Assembly (NCBI GenBank): GCA_024349245.1
Contig: JALDNG010002132.1
Location: 1 to 64,000, forward strand
Direction: 5' to 3'
DNA from: Neodontobutis hainanensis
Lineage: Eukaryota; Chordata; Actinopteri; Gobiiformes; Odontobutidae
DNA: 64,000 nucleotides
In this document: one piece after another, positions 32,326 through 45,400 of the stretch
How positions within the stretch are numbered: position 1 is the stretch's first letter
How the letters are laid out: each line of letters opens with the position of its first letter
Notes under the pieces: generated by a model
Told to the model about the DNA's origin: nothing
The model's database searches: none
Seen by the model: only the letters and a program-made list of their open reading frames with translations
Program-made: the position numbers and the translations under genes

Positions 32326-33471
32326 TCACTGAACGTCCTCAATACGATAAATAGACAGCCAATGAGCTACGGTTTACGGAGATACCAAACACGGCAACTT
32401 TTTTCAAAATTCAGGGTCTGGGGTAACTCGCATCAGAGAAGAGGAGAGGAGAGAGGCAGCTGCGTCAACACGCACTTGCATCTTTTGAGTTTTTATGAGT
32501 AAAAACTATACTCTTTTTATATTTTACATATTATAAGTAATAAATATCATCTGTTTTAGTTGTTTTATGCATTTTAGACAGTTGAATAAAAAAAAAAAAA
32601 GAGAAGTAGAGACCCGCAGCCGCAGCAGGAGGGGGGGGGGGGGATTTGACACCTCTCTGTTCTCTCCTTTTCCCCTTTCTAATGCTGTTGGAGCCTTGAA
32701 AACACTAAATTGCAGTGCTATGACCAATGTATATAGTTTGCAGTGTGTTTTTATTTGTGGATATTATTAAAAAATATATATTTTGTCCCAAAACACTAAT
32801 TTTGACTATTTTCATATGTAAACATGCCAGTTATTATGGAATATTAATTTTAAGAACGAATATAGTTACACTGTGTGTAAATTCAGGTTCCTCTTGGTGT
32901 AAGCTTTCAGAAGAGCCCTCATTGAAGTCTGTGGGTTGAAGCATTCAGAACTTATTGCACCTTTTCCAAATGTGTTAGTTTGATAAGATGAATAAATTAT
33001 TTTAGTGGAATAAAGCGCCTAGACTAACCAACATTAAAACTGGTGTAAAATACTCATTTTTACAGATATTCATTTCAAATTTGAAATGTGAGTAGTCATC
33101 CAGTAATTCTTTTGGCCCACAGTGTGTTTTAGTCCTCAACTACCTGCTGAAGCTTCATACACTTTTATTTTCATTAAATTTTTTTAGGCGAGCACACAAA
33201 AAGTAATTTTTTTGTGTGTTCCAAAGTGTATAAAATTTTATCAGTAATATTTAGACAGATTCTGACTGCTCTGAGTGAAACTAGAGATTGTTACCTTTAC
33301 AAAGAGCCCACACTTGTAATTAAATACCAGGGGGTTCAATAACAGCAATCATTTTAATTTGGAGAGGTCCCATTACACAAAATACAGCGAAAATGACCCG
33401 AAAGTAACTAATGGCATAAGTTATTAAAACTAATTGCATTTCTTATATTTAGTTTTTACCCAAATTATGTA
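32326..33471. other. No recognised gene; poly-A/poly-G tract
   Basis: Holds an A run (32589-32600) and a G run (32630-32643). Short frames in this stretch have no domain. Confidence 0.5.
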
Positions 33472-33735
33472 TAGAATAATATATTGGCAAAACGAAGTGT
33501 ATTATTAGGTAAGCATTATCTAATTTAATGATTATATATCCCTCTCAGGTCACTATTATTTACCTCTTCTACCGTTATTGGCTCCGACAGAGACCTGAGC
33601 TAAACTCAGCATCTCTGCTCCTTCACTGCGCCCTCTGCTGCTGCTCTTCTTCAGGTGAGTTTCACTTTTACACCAATATCTACGTTTTTAAATATTCTCC
33701 TACTTTACTAAGCACCATGTTGTCATCTTTGTTCT
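33472..33735 (+). repeat. Segment X, first 264 bp, cut by the duplication junction
   Basis: Starts 'tagaataatat' and carries the variants 'ccctctcagg' and 'aaactcagc' shared with the distal X at 57897 rather than the proximal copies. It stops at 'ctttgttct', where copy B begins. Confidence 0.92.
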
Positions 33736-34108
33736 CAGTTTACTGTGGCGGTAAACTTTTGTTTGAGGCTTAAATGTTTTTGGTGCGTGTTTTTGTTTGT
33801 GTAGAACATGTTTAAAAGCACGTTGTATTGGCAAAGTTGAGAGAGACTATGTGCGTAAACATCTTAAGGTGTGGAGTGATTCCTTGTAGGCTTAAGCGGC
33901 GTTCCCCTTTGGGTCCGTCGGTCTGGGGTAGTGTTGCGATGAAAGTGGTTAAGGCTTTGCTTGGAAGCAAATCAGTGGTGGTTAGAGGATTGCTAGCGTG
34001 CTAGTCGCCTCTCCAACCCATCGGGGTGTAGTGCGTAAAAACCCGCCATATTTGGCCGCATGAAGACTAGGGGGGAGCTTAGGTAGCTGGATTTGCGTTA
34101 GTCTGGTG

Positions 34109-34936
34109 CAGGGGTTGGCAACCTTTACCACTCGAAGAGCCATTTGGACCCATTTCTCACAGTAAAAAAAACACTGGGAGTCACAAAACCCTTTTGAGAT
34201 TTAAAATGAAATAACACTGCATATTACACTGAACATTTTTTTGCCTTCATGCTATATATAAATAAACTATAATGTGTTGCATTTATGAAATCCATGAACG
34301 ACTGCAGGAAAACAAAACTAATTTTCTGCATGCAACAAAAACATTTTGAACTCCGAAAAAAATATGTTGGGTTTGCTTTTAAGTAAAGTACTCGATGTCT
34401 ATTTGAGCCGAACTTAAATTATCCACCAGGAGCAAACCAAAAACGGCATCCTCTCTCTGTGTGTTTCATCCTTTTACTGGCGTGCAGTCAGCTCAATAAT
34501 AAAATGACTATTTCATTGAACAATGAAAAAATATGAATATATGCAAAATAATAGGCAATTAAAATATTTATCATACTTGGTTAATGTGATTACTGCTCCT
34601 GAACCTGGGCGCACAGCGTCTGCACATCAGAGCTGTCTGCCGTCACCTTCATCTTTTCACAGGATCGTAAGCTGTCATCTGTGAGGCGCGCGCGATGTTT
34701 GCTTTTAATAAAGTTGACGTTAAAAACACCTGCATTTCTCCAGCATACTTCTTAGAATTCTCCATCATTGGCCTGCCTGGGATTCAAAAAGTTCAAGAAA
34801 TCGTGCATTGGCATTTGTGACGCATAGTAACATCAAACTAAAATAAAATACAATAATTAAATACTCATTCATTATTTTTAAAAGCCACAGGGAGCCGCAT
34901 CAGAGGGATGAAAGAGCCGCGAGTTGCCGACCCCTG
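34109..34936. mobile_element. hAT transposon remnant, copy B
   Basis: Copy of 9699-10518. It has extra bases in several A runs, a 'gtgc' expansion near 34484 and an added CG near 34690 that breaks the transposase fragment frame. Confidence 0.75.
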
Positions 34937-35632
34937 GTCGAGCGGGAGAACTCCATCACCGAGGCTTTGGCCCATAGATAGTAAATAAAAATGGATGTAA
35001 TCTGCCCATTGCTCCCCTGTTTACTGATATGACTCCAATTCATGGGCAAAAATGGCGATTACATCCGGACATTTCAGACTCCTTCGTCAGAGGATGTTAC
35101 TAAAATGGGCAACGGAGTGTTGCATTGCAAGCGCGTGCGTGGGTAATTACCAAGCGTCTAAGATGGAACCTCCAAAGCGGTCCCTGCGTAAGGGCGCGCC
35201 ATACGCCAAAATACATCGAAATACGGCAATATACCGCCGTCCACCAGAGGGCAGGCTCCAAAGCGGAAATATAAGGAGAAACCCAATGGCGACTTTACGG
35301 GTGTAAAAACATGTTTACAGCCTGGTACAAAAGATGGCTCCTGTCTCTAGAGCTAAGTTTTTACCATGTGACAACTCTGGGGGTGAATTTTTGATTATTA
35401 CGTCCGTTTATGCTATCTGAAAAGTTTAGTTTTGTGCATAATTGTGGGTGTGGTTATCTTGACTCGCATGTGTCAATCACCGAGCCACAAGACGTCGTGT
35501 GGCTAGCTGGCTAACAAGTGGCTAGTTAGCTCCTCCGTGATACTTGCTGGCTTGGCGCATGTTAGGCGATCAGTGTGTCAGGCTTCTTTACCCTCGGCTG
35601 TTCTCTGAGTATTTAAGAAGAAAGTTGTGTAA

Positions 35633-36749
35633 ATGGCTTGCTGTGCTGTTGGCTGTACTAACAGACCCCAAGAAGTGTGGTCTTCAGTTTTTCGGTGAGT
35701 AATACTATTTTCTTGGTTTTATGGGTGGTTTTGAGGGCTCTTACACGGCTAAATATATAGCATTACTTAGCTATTTAGCCGAGCTAACAACTTTACCCAT
35801 CAAAATTGCATCGAGTACGGTCATTTAGAATTCGATGTTAATTATAATACAATTAAGGTAGAATTTTAAATTTATTTTTACTGGCTTTGCTTTATGCTAT
35901 AAAAAAAAGATCCAGATATACAATATATCAAGGCTCATAAACACTATTTGCATTACGAACATGGTTAAACAAGTTTAACAGCAAAACAATATATTTATTA
36001 ATTTCAGCTGTAATATTTTTTTAAGTGATCGGCTTAAGCATGTTATGGCTTTGACATATAACGGGCAAATGAGCGCTACTTGATATAACTGCATTATTCA
36101 CCGGGTGCTCTACACAATGACTGTAGAAAATACGCTCCGGTAGGCTACCGTCAATGCTCTGAAGCCCACCGCTAATGACTTTTGAAAATAACGTGCTATC
36201 ATTATGTGTTAAGATAATGTAAGAATATCTCGCAAAAAAAAGTAATTAACTTTTTCTATGAAATCGTTATTGCACACAAGATTGCACTAGCGTTATGTGT
36301 ATGAGCTCCGTTTGGGACGTGTAGAAGGTGTCTCTGTTGCTCTTATATTGAACTGCCTTTAGAGTGTGTTATAAAGTGACAACTGTACCTAGAACCTAGT
36401 GCTGTTCAATACATCTAAGGTATAAACTACTATTTTAATATTTATAAATCTGAAATAGAAATTATTACAAGCTTATGACCATGATCTTATGTGAAGCCTG
36501 TTGTTATCTACCCTAACCCAGCCCTGCAATTGTTATTGTAACACTATATGTACTGTACTAGTTTGGTAACCTTTTAATGTTATAATAGCACCTAATGTGT
36601 TTCTGTATGTTTTAAGTTTTCCTCTAGGTGATCCACACAGACTGGACCAGTGGGTGTTGAAGATGAGGAGACAGAACTGGACTCCTACCTCTTCCAGGCG
36701 GTTGTGCAGTCAACACTTTGAGAGGGATAGCTTCTGTACTGATTTGAGG
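35633..36749 (+). CDS. THAP zinc-finger domain gene, two exons, copy B
   Basis: Exon 1 is 35633-35694 and exon 2 is 36617-36749. Both exon sequences equal copy A at the protein level, with the same splice sites. The intron differs only by small indels (A-run length, 'gagcgctac' for 'gagctac'). Exon identity with indels confined to the intron would be expected under constraint, but the comparison is short. Confidence 0.75.
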
Positions 36750-37450
36750 GTACCTAAAACTTTATGTGTCATCTTTATTACAAGGACAGTACATACTGAC
36801 CAACAGTACAACTGTATAATATGCCAGAGTAACATTAGTCCACATGGGTTATTGTAGAACTGCACAGTGAGTCACAAGCAATCAGCAGCTTTATCAGAAA
36901 CATCATTAATAACATTCAGGCCATTAGGAGCACAAATAAAACACACTGTCAATATTAAAAAGGACAAATAGACAACATGCATTAATAATAATAATATTAT
37001 ATTTTATTTATAACGCACTTTTCTGGACACTCAATGTCGCCTTATACTAATAGTAAAAACACAATAGCACATTATTATTATTATTATTATTACATCAATT
37101 TTATATAGTGCTTTTCTGGGGACGCAAAGACGCTTTACATATCAATTACACATAATTGAAATACTCAAGGACAGCAATTAAAAGCAACAAATAAAAACTT
37201 ATTTGTTGATGACAGAACAGTGCAGTTATATTGGGAGTGAGTAGGCCAGTCTGAATAGATGTGTTTTGAATTAGTCATTAGTTACACTACAGACATCTTA
37301 TTAAGCAAAGAGAAACAGAAGTTGTTAAAACAGCAGGGCACAGAGGGTTATAATACTGACAAGTTTGAACTGAATAGACACATTTTTAAAAGAGACTAAA
37401 ATAATCCACTTAAATTAATGTGTTAACTAGTTTTTGTTTGTTTGTTTAAG

Positions 37451-37583
37451 TCTTCCTCTAGGTGATCCAGACAGACTGGACCAGTGGGTGTTGAAGATGA
37501 GGAGACAGAACTGGACTCCTACCTCTTCCAGTTGGTCATGCAGTCAACACTTTGAGACGGATTGCTTCTGCACTGATTTGAGG
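37451..37583 (+). pseudogene. Duplicated THAP second exon, copy B
   Basis: Same sequence as 13030-13162, including the L-to-S change before the first cysteine. So the local exon duplication predates the 24-kb duplication. Confidence 0.6.
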
Positions 37584-38287
37584 GTACCCAAAGCTTTATG
37601 TGTCATCTTTATTACAAGGACAGTACATACTGACCAACAGCACAACTGTATAATATGCCAGAGTAACATTAGTCCACATGGGTTATTGTAGAACTGTAGT
37701 TGTAGGTGTAGTAGAATTGTAGTCACAAGCGAGCAGCAGCTTTATCAGAAACATCATTAATAACAATATTAAAAGGACAAATAGAAATCATGCATCAGAT
37801 GCATTAGACTACAGACATCTTATTAAACAAAGAGAAACAGAAGTTGTTAAAACAGCAGGGCATAGAGGGTTATAATACTGACAAGTCTGATCTGAAGAGA
37901 CACATTTTTAAAAGAGAGTAAAATAATCCACTTAAATTAATTTCTCTGATGGTATTTGGAATAATGTTTAATTGTTTAGAAGCTCGAACAGAAAAGGCAG
38001 ACTGACTGAAAGCTGTTTTTCTAATCTTTTAGTTTACCAATTTGTTAGTATTTTTCTATTGAGATGCACTCGTTATACTTCCTGCGAGGGCGCAGCCATA
38101 GATTACTATCACTTTTGTGGTGTCAAGTTGACTGTGGACACAACTCGTTGGTTGACATTGTGTTAACATTGTGTTGTGTACCAGTCGTGGTGAGTGGGCT
38201 TTCAACCAAGACAGCCCAACTTGAATTAGTTTTGTGTGATTTTTATTTGAGTTTTCTGACTTTCCACAGGGTCCCGTCCTGCAGCAG

Positions 38288-38873
38288 TCATTTTAAACTC
38301 CTCATCCCATCCTCGCTATTTCCACCTTCACCCTTGACACTGGACAAAATGCTCAGGTCATTCCCGGCACAGTGAATCAGGAGGACCTCCAGCACTGATC
38401 TTCTTTGCAACGTGCCCTCAAAAGGACAGGAGCCCCCTCCAACGAAGGCCAAACCAGTAAACCCGGGCATGTGGATGGCTGAGGTGGCTAAGTGTTGTTG
38501 CTGCAGCTCTCTGGGCTCCACGCCGGACATGGCTGTCACCAATGATCCACACAGTTTCTAGATGTGAAAAGAATGCATAAATTAATGTGAAAAAGTTACA
38601 ATTGAGTCGTTCAAAAAATTATAATTAAAAAAGGTTAAATATGCAGCCATAATTGGACTTACTTTTCTGTGCAGCATGTTCTTGGGAGTTCTGCTTTCCA
38701 GGTGAAGAAGCAGAGGGCAAGTCCATCTTGAAAACTACAAGAGAGTTATGCATAACGTGGCTGTAACTAAGTAAAATATAGTCTCCCAAGTAACATGTAA
38801 CTGCACTTACTTGTCTGGGCAGTGGGTTCTTGGGAGTGTGCAATGTGAGAAGTGATGTTTTACATCTTTTTAA
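38288..38873 (-). CDS. SGNH-hydrolase-like spliced gene, copy B (frameshifted)
   Basis: Exons 38811-38873, 38663-38734 and 38288-38557. Copy B keeps the base missing in copy A and reads GDSHVRRGAQRAAATT and then WFGLRWRGLLSF, typical of this fish SGNH family. It then hits TGA because an A run has one extra base ('ctcaaaagg' against 'ctcaaagg' in copy A). The downstream HCAGNDL is therefore out of frame here but in frame in copy A. The first exon has a 5-bp insertion relative to copy A. The damage in the two copies is complementary. Confidence 0.6.
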
Positions 38874-39818
38874 CTACAATAGAAAAAGTTAGATTAGTAT
38901 GCTATATTATAGCTTATAAAATATTAACTATATAACATATTATAGAGAGAAACATAGCGTGTTCATGAATCTAAAATAATTTTATTTTAATTTAGAAGTA
39001 TTTATAATATTATGGCTTTAATTGCATAATCTACAGGTTCTTTCTGTACATTTAATAAAAGTTTTAACTCTATTTAGAAAAAGTATGTGACAGATAACAA
39101 TCTTTCAATATTATAGCTTAATCCCCAAAACATGCACAAAAACAGAAGTAGGAATAAAGCGTATTTATACGTTTGAAGTCTTTGCTTTCTTTAGTGGTCT
39201 TACAAGTAAAACGTCTAATAAAACTATCATAAAGAATAAAAAGTTTTAACAGCCATTAGAGTTAATTTCAAATTAGTTGATAAATGCAGTCAAAGTCATG
39301 AAGTCCACTTACTATCGACGAGCGAGAGCAGTCCAACGATGGCAACAAGAGGCGGAAAATCCCACTGTGAAAAAAATCTTGCTGGAGCGGGAGAGCTCCA
39401 CTTGCGTTAGCCTGGTGTTAGCAACAGGTTAGCATTAGCCTTAGCCTCGGCTAGCAGCGGAGTGGGCGTGATTACCCACGCGCGCGCTTGCGATGCAACA
39501 CTCCCTTTGCCCATTTTAGTAACATCCTCTGTGAAGGAGTCTGAAATGTCCGGATGTAATCGCCATTTTTGCCCATGAATTGGAGTCATATCAGTAAACA
39601 GGGGACCAATGGGCAGATTACATCCATTTTTATTTACTATCTATGGTTTCTCCTTATATTTCCGCTTTTGGAGCCTGCCCTCTGGTGGACGGCGGTATAT
39701 TGCCGTATTTCGATGTATTTTGACGTATGGCGCGCCCTTACGCAGGGACCGTTTAGGGGTTCCATCTTAGGCGCTTGCTTTGGCCTCAAGTGCGCACGGA
39801 AGTTTTGGGCGCTGTTTG

Positions 39819-40620
39819 CAGAGGTGTAAAGTACTTAAGTAAATGTACTTCCTTACTGTACTTAAGTATTTTTGCTACTTTGTAGGCTACTTGTGAGTAC
39901 AGTGTGATACTGAGTATCAAAAATATAAGCAACTTTACTCTCTACTCAACTACATTTTTGATTGAATACTTGTACTCTTTACTCCACTACCTTTGAACTG
40001 ACACTTACCGTTACTCGCTACATTTTGTTTGTGCACGTCAAGACAACTTTGTGGCCGTGGCTTTTTTCTTGGACGTAAGAGGCGATATCGCCATCTGCAG
40101 GCTATTGAAGGTACTGGATGCTTTTTGCCTACATGTGTTACTCCGTAGTGAATGTGAATTAGCAGCCTGCCGGACGCCAAGTGTTTCACTGACATTAGTG
40201 ATGGCTGCAGCCACTGATGCCGTGGAGCGTGCTGAGCGAGCAGGTACAGTACAGTTGTCACAGTACGCACACAGTTGTCTTTGAAAGATGGATAAAGCAA
40301 AAAAGCTGTCAGGGGCAACAAATAGAAAAAGAAAGAGGGAAAAAAGGAGATGGCATATCAATGAATGCGACAGCAACCAGGTTAAACAAGTGGATGGTGA
40401 AAGGCAACAGGTAGGGTTTAAAGTGTGGCGTCTGTGCTTGGAGGCTTGCAAAATTCATGTTAACAGACTAGCTAGCGTTTGCTAACACTCGGAATGTAGA
40501 AGCCAAATGGGGTTTAAATTAAGGCTAGCTTATAATGCAAAACTGAGGTTACTGAGCTGAAAGCTGGAAAATAAAAAGCAGCATGCCATGTACAATGAAT
40601 ATTAATACTTTTGAAAACAA
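39819..40620 (+). mobile_element. 5' part of a Tol2-like hAT transposon, copy B
   Basis: Same 'cagaggtgtaaagtactt' terminus as copy A. The right boundary is likewise undefined. Confidence 0.6.
40288..40485 (+). pseudogene. N-terminal stub of a hAT-like protein, copy B
   Basis: MDKAKKLSGATNRKRKREK, continuing through CDSNQVKQVDGERQQ because codon 31 is CAG rather than the TAG of copy A. It stops after ~65 codons with no domain. A gtaggg after GERQQ could be a splice donor, but no next exon was found. Confidence 0.4.
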
Positions 40621-41123
40621 CTAATGCAATATCTCTGGTTTAAACATGGAATCATGTATAGATTTGTTCCAAACTTGGAGGCTTACTGTTAACAGACTGG
40701 TTAGTGTTCGCTAACTTTATTAATTAAGTTAATTGCTGAAAGCTACATTACACACAGATACATAGATTTTGGTTAAACATTATGGTACTCATCCTATGCA
40801 TGACATATCTCAATTTTATTAAGGTAAAATACTGGTAGATATAAGGTACCATTACTAGAAGCTGGAAAACATAACTTATGCAATAAGCCTGGTTTACCAT
40901 GGAATCATTAATAGATTTTGTTTAAGCACTAGCTGCTGATGTAAGCTGTGCTGTCATAGAGGCTATAGCTACATCTGTTGGGTCTAATTACAGGCTCTCA
41001 TCTCTTTCTCTCTCTATTAAGGTCTGTGCTATACAGACATAAGGAGTGTGACGTCACCCATAGCGTTACGAACCTCGAAAATGAAGACATTTCAATCGCC
41101 ATCTTTAGCCGTTATGGGGGCCG

Positions 41124-41285
41124 CCATGTTGGTTTTATGGAGCCAGAAGTCCTAATTTGGGCATATAAGCTAGGTTTGAGTGTGCGTTGGCATGGTAACC
41201 AGCGAGCCAATCAGAACCGTGCTTGTTGAAAGTTGAAAGTCCTGCAGATAGCGGCAAAGCCATTGACGGTAGAAGGCGCTGACTT
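41124..41285. repeat. Dispersed repeat R, left part, split by L1 (copy B)
   Basis: Matches 16698-16859. It resumes at 47065-47106. Confidence 0.85.
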
Positions 41286-41484
41286 AAGAGGACGGCGACG
41301 TGATGACGGAGAGAGCAGTCGCACTGTGAATAGCTCAGAGTAGCAAAGCCTTGAAAATTAACGAAATGAACTTATAACTCAACAGAAAACCCTGTTTTAT
41401 CAGATATACAAGCGTGGGGAACTTCTCATAACAACTCAGTAACGTGTAAGTAACCCTGAGCACCTCTTGGAGAACGATATTGCG

Positions 41485-42247
41485 GACCATAACATGACTA
41501 GCACAAAAGCTAATGCTAAATTGAAGCCTCTCCAAGAACATGAATACGTGTTCCAGAAGATATGGAAACTAACACCAGAGGAACTAAAAACACTTTTACA
41601 TCCCCTTCCAAAACACCAGCACCACAAAAAAAGTCTAAACCAAACGATGGCGTGGTAGTGGGAGGCCATGCTAAAGACGCCTCTAACGCTGCGGTCCTGG
41701 CTGCTATTAGCACTCTTCAAAACATGATGCAAGACTTCAAAGCGGAGCTAAAACAGAACGCGCTAACCATAGCCAACATTGCGAAAGCGGTAGAATTTAA
41801 CTCGAAAATCAAAGAATGTAAAGAGTGATGCCAAAAACTGCGTCGAGGTGAAACAACTCAAAGAGGAGAACACAGAACTGGAGAAAAGAGCTGCTGAGTT
41901 GGAGCGTTATAAATGAAGATGGAACCTGCGAATAAATGGCTTACAGGAGGAAAGACGAAAATACAAGACAAATCATTTCTGATATCATTGGAAAGATTTT
42001 GCCACACTGGAGGGAGAAGATGGATTTCATCCTGGATTCGGTACACCGACTGGGGTCGAGTAACACCAACCGCCAGCGTCAGATCATCATGCAGTTCACA
42101 GGACGCCACTTCAGAGACGAACTCTGGCGCATCACCAAACTTCACCCGTTTGCAAGGAGCTCAACATTTGCTTCGAGAAGACCTTACTAAAGAAGACAGA
42201 GAAGCACGAAGAGCTGTGTGGCGAAATTTGAACAAGCAAAGAAGGCA
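41485..42247 (+). pseudogene. L1 ORF1, broken, copy B
   Basis: Every recognisable segment and both interrupting stops match copy A. No private change was noticed by eye. Confidence 0.75.
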
Positions 42248-42471
42248 GGTCTAAAAACAGTGTTCTGGGGTCCCCATGCTTTCATTAATGGGCAATATGT
42301 CTCACCTTAGAGACAACTATCCAGGGTTTTGAATCCGAAAACAAGTGAGTTTGAATGAAAAAGTATTCTAAGGGTTTTGCTACTATTGTATATTCTTGAT
42401 AGGAAACTTCTACTGTTGCTTTAAGTTCAGTAATCCATTGATGTGGTTTATCTATTCATTTGTTTTTGTTC

Positions 42472-45400
42472 TATGTTCAGCTTAAAGAGTAACATCTCTC
42501 TAATTTCTGTTAATGCAAGGGGTTTAAGAGATATAACTAAGAGATATAACAAAGAGAAAAAGTATTTTCTTATTTTGTAAAGGGAAAAAGTCATTTTTTT
42601 TTTGCAGGAAACACATTCCAAGGTAGATGATGTTATATTTTGGTCTAAACAATGGGGAGATGGAGCTTACTTTAGTCATGGTACTTCAAGGTCAGCAGGT
42701 GTCGCCATCCTCCTAAATAATTTCAAAGGTCATATTGTGTCCCATATGCCAGATGAGTTTGGTCACTGGATGATTTTAATCATAAACATTGATGGTCTGA
42801 AATTCATTTTAGTCAACATTTATGGCTATAACATTAGCAGAGAAAACCGAATCCTACTTGAACAAATTGGTTTACATTTAGACAATCTCAAATTAACACA
42901 CTCAACTGATAACGTCATAATTGGAGGTGATCTAAACCTAGTTCATGATGAATTTTTTGATAAATATCCTTGCAGATACTCTGCAAGTCACCCAAACACC
43001 ATATTCACAACCTTTTGCAAAAACATAATTTGGTTGATATTTGGAGATACTTAAATCCAGAAATATCTAAATACTCCTGGTTTAGCTCAAGCTACAATTA
43101 TAAATCCAGAATTGATCATTGGTTAATTGCAAATCATTTACTACTTTATGATATTAGTTCTGATATTTCTGCTGCACCCCTAATGGATCATAGTGTTATT
43201 TAACTACAGGTCAAACCAAAAGACAACAATGTTCACTCACACACATATTGGAAGTTCAATTCCAGTCTGCTAAAAAATAATGAATACTGCCAAAAAATCT
43301 AATTATTAATTAAAGAAAATATCAATTCCAAGGAGCTTACAACTGCTATCAAAAGTGGGAATTCCTAAAATATAAAATACGCCAATTTACCATTTCATTC
43401 AGTAAAATAATTAAAAGAGCGAGTGAAAAACAAGAAGTAAACATTATTAATCAGTTAAATATGTACTGCAATGCGCCAAACCCAACTGAAGACGATAGAC
43501 AAAAGATATTAAACCTCCAACCTAAACTAGATGAAATTTACAGTCGTAAAGCCCAAGGGGCTTTTATTAGATCCAGAGCTAAATGGATAGAGGAGGGGAA
43601 AAAATTTTTTCAGGATATAGCTAAACATATTCCCAAAGTAGAGGAGGGCCTCAAACGAACATGTGATAATCAAATAACACTTACTGAACTTGATGCAGTA
43701 ATTGGTCGTCTTTCTCTTAACAAAGCCCCCGGTTCTGACGGTCTCACAAGTAATTTTTACAGACATTTTTGGGTAGAATTAAGAGACCTTCTGTTGCAAG
43801 TTTTTACAGAAATATTTGAAACATGTGTGCTTCCACCAACAATGAGACATGAGGTTATTGTCTCAATTCCAAAACCTGGAAAAGACCCCAGAATTATAGA
43901 TAACAGAAGACCCATTACACTCAGAAATTCAGACTACAAACTCCTAACTTACATCTTCACATCTCGTCTTCAAACAGGGATTTCGGATCTTATTGCAGAT
44001 ACACAGTCAGGATTCTTAAAAGGAAGGTAATAACATAAGATTGGTAATGGACATCATAGAGTATAGAAGCCAAATTGAGGGTGATGGTTTCCTTCTCTTT
44101 CTAGACTTCTATAAAGCATTTGACTCCGTGGAGCATCCATTTATTGTTTCGGCACTCAAACATTTTGGCTTTGGAGTCAAATTTTGAGAATTGGTTGGGG
44201 GATTATATCGAGATATTAGTAGTTGTGTCCTATTACCTAGTGGTACCACCCCAAGCTTCAAAATTAATGTGGGTATTCCTCAAGGTTGTCATATCTCACC
44301 ATATCTATTCATTTTAGCCACAGAAATGTTAGCAATTTATATTAAAAACTGTAATGATATTAAAAAACTTAATGTACTTGGCACAGACATAATAATTAGC
44401 CAACTAGCAGACGACACAACAATATTCTTAAAAGATAAATACCAAATTTCATCAACTATTGCTAAAATTGAAAAATTCTCCAAAGCATCAGGACTAACTT
44501 TAAACTTAAAAATGTGAATTGCTGGCTGTACACGACACTCCACTGAAAGACATCTGTAATATCCCTATTAAATCAGAAATTAAATACCTGGGGATTTATC
44601 TTTCCAGGGACCAAAAACAAAGCCAACTTCTGTGTTGTGAATTCTCCCCCTTTAGTGCAGTGGTTAAGTATGTGTCTGACGTTTCTATTACAGTGTGCGC
44701 AAATAGCGTAGCGCCGCGTTCCCAGTGCATATGTAAGTAGAGTAACAGGATATTCCTAAGTGACTTTAGCAGAACCGCGTGCTCAACTCATGCCGTGTTA
44801 TGTGCAAGAAAGTTTATGACACAGTAAGTTATGTCCATGTTTGTTAGTAATAACGTAGATGGTTAATGGTAAATACCATATGTATAACTCCTGATGTTGT
44901 TGTGAAAGTAGGCGGGTATTCATCGATATTTGACGCCGCTTGTACTACGTATATTGGTGCGCTGTCCCGCACACCGCTGTTCGAAATGACAATGTTTATT
45001 ACCTTTGTGTGTAACTGGCTGCTTGTATTAAGAATACAGTCCGATGACTTTATTTAGGTAATATAATGCACATTCGTTGAATCCTCATTGCATTATGCAG
45101 CCTTTGTTGTTATTATAACAGTCTGATTATTGCTACTTTATATTGAGAATCTTGGTTCATATTTCATATCTTTGCACAGTTAAAGGATATCTATTGTTGA
45201 TTGTAATTTGTTGCTAAGTGTTTCTGGTATTTGTTTATTGCAGAAACTACCTCAAGTACACTCCGAGGTGTATAAGGTCACTTGTAAAATAAGCGGCTAA
45301 ATCAGTCTGATGACTCCGACTCCTAACCAGAGTTCTGCAGCGGTCAAACCCATAAAGACCGGCATTCAGGGGTGCAATCCCCAACAAATGAATGTAGGAA

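Larger units (their letters stand above)
9325..33735 (+). repeat. Copy A of a ~24.4-kb direct tandem duplication
   Basis: Every region of 9325-33735 recurs in the same order and orientation 24.41-24.43 kb further on. The 9-bp string 'ctttgttct' lies at the left edge (9316-9324), at the A/B junction (33727-33735) and at the right edge (58153-58161). It marks the breakpoint microhomology. Differences from copy B are mostly one-base indels in homopolymers, with a few short indels and substitutions. Confidence 0.95.
34973..39645. mobile_element. Inverted-repeat-bounded THAP + SGNH region, copy B
   Basis: Copy of 10555-15215 with the same permuted inverted repeats. Right-arm differences include loss of 'acg' in 'ctgacgaagg'. 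Confidence 0.5.
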
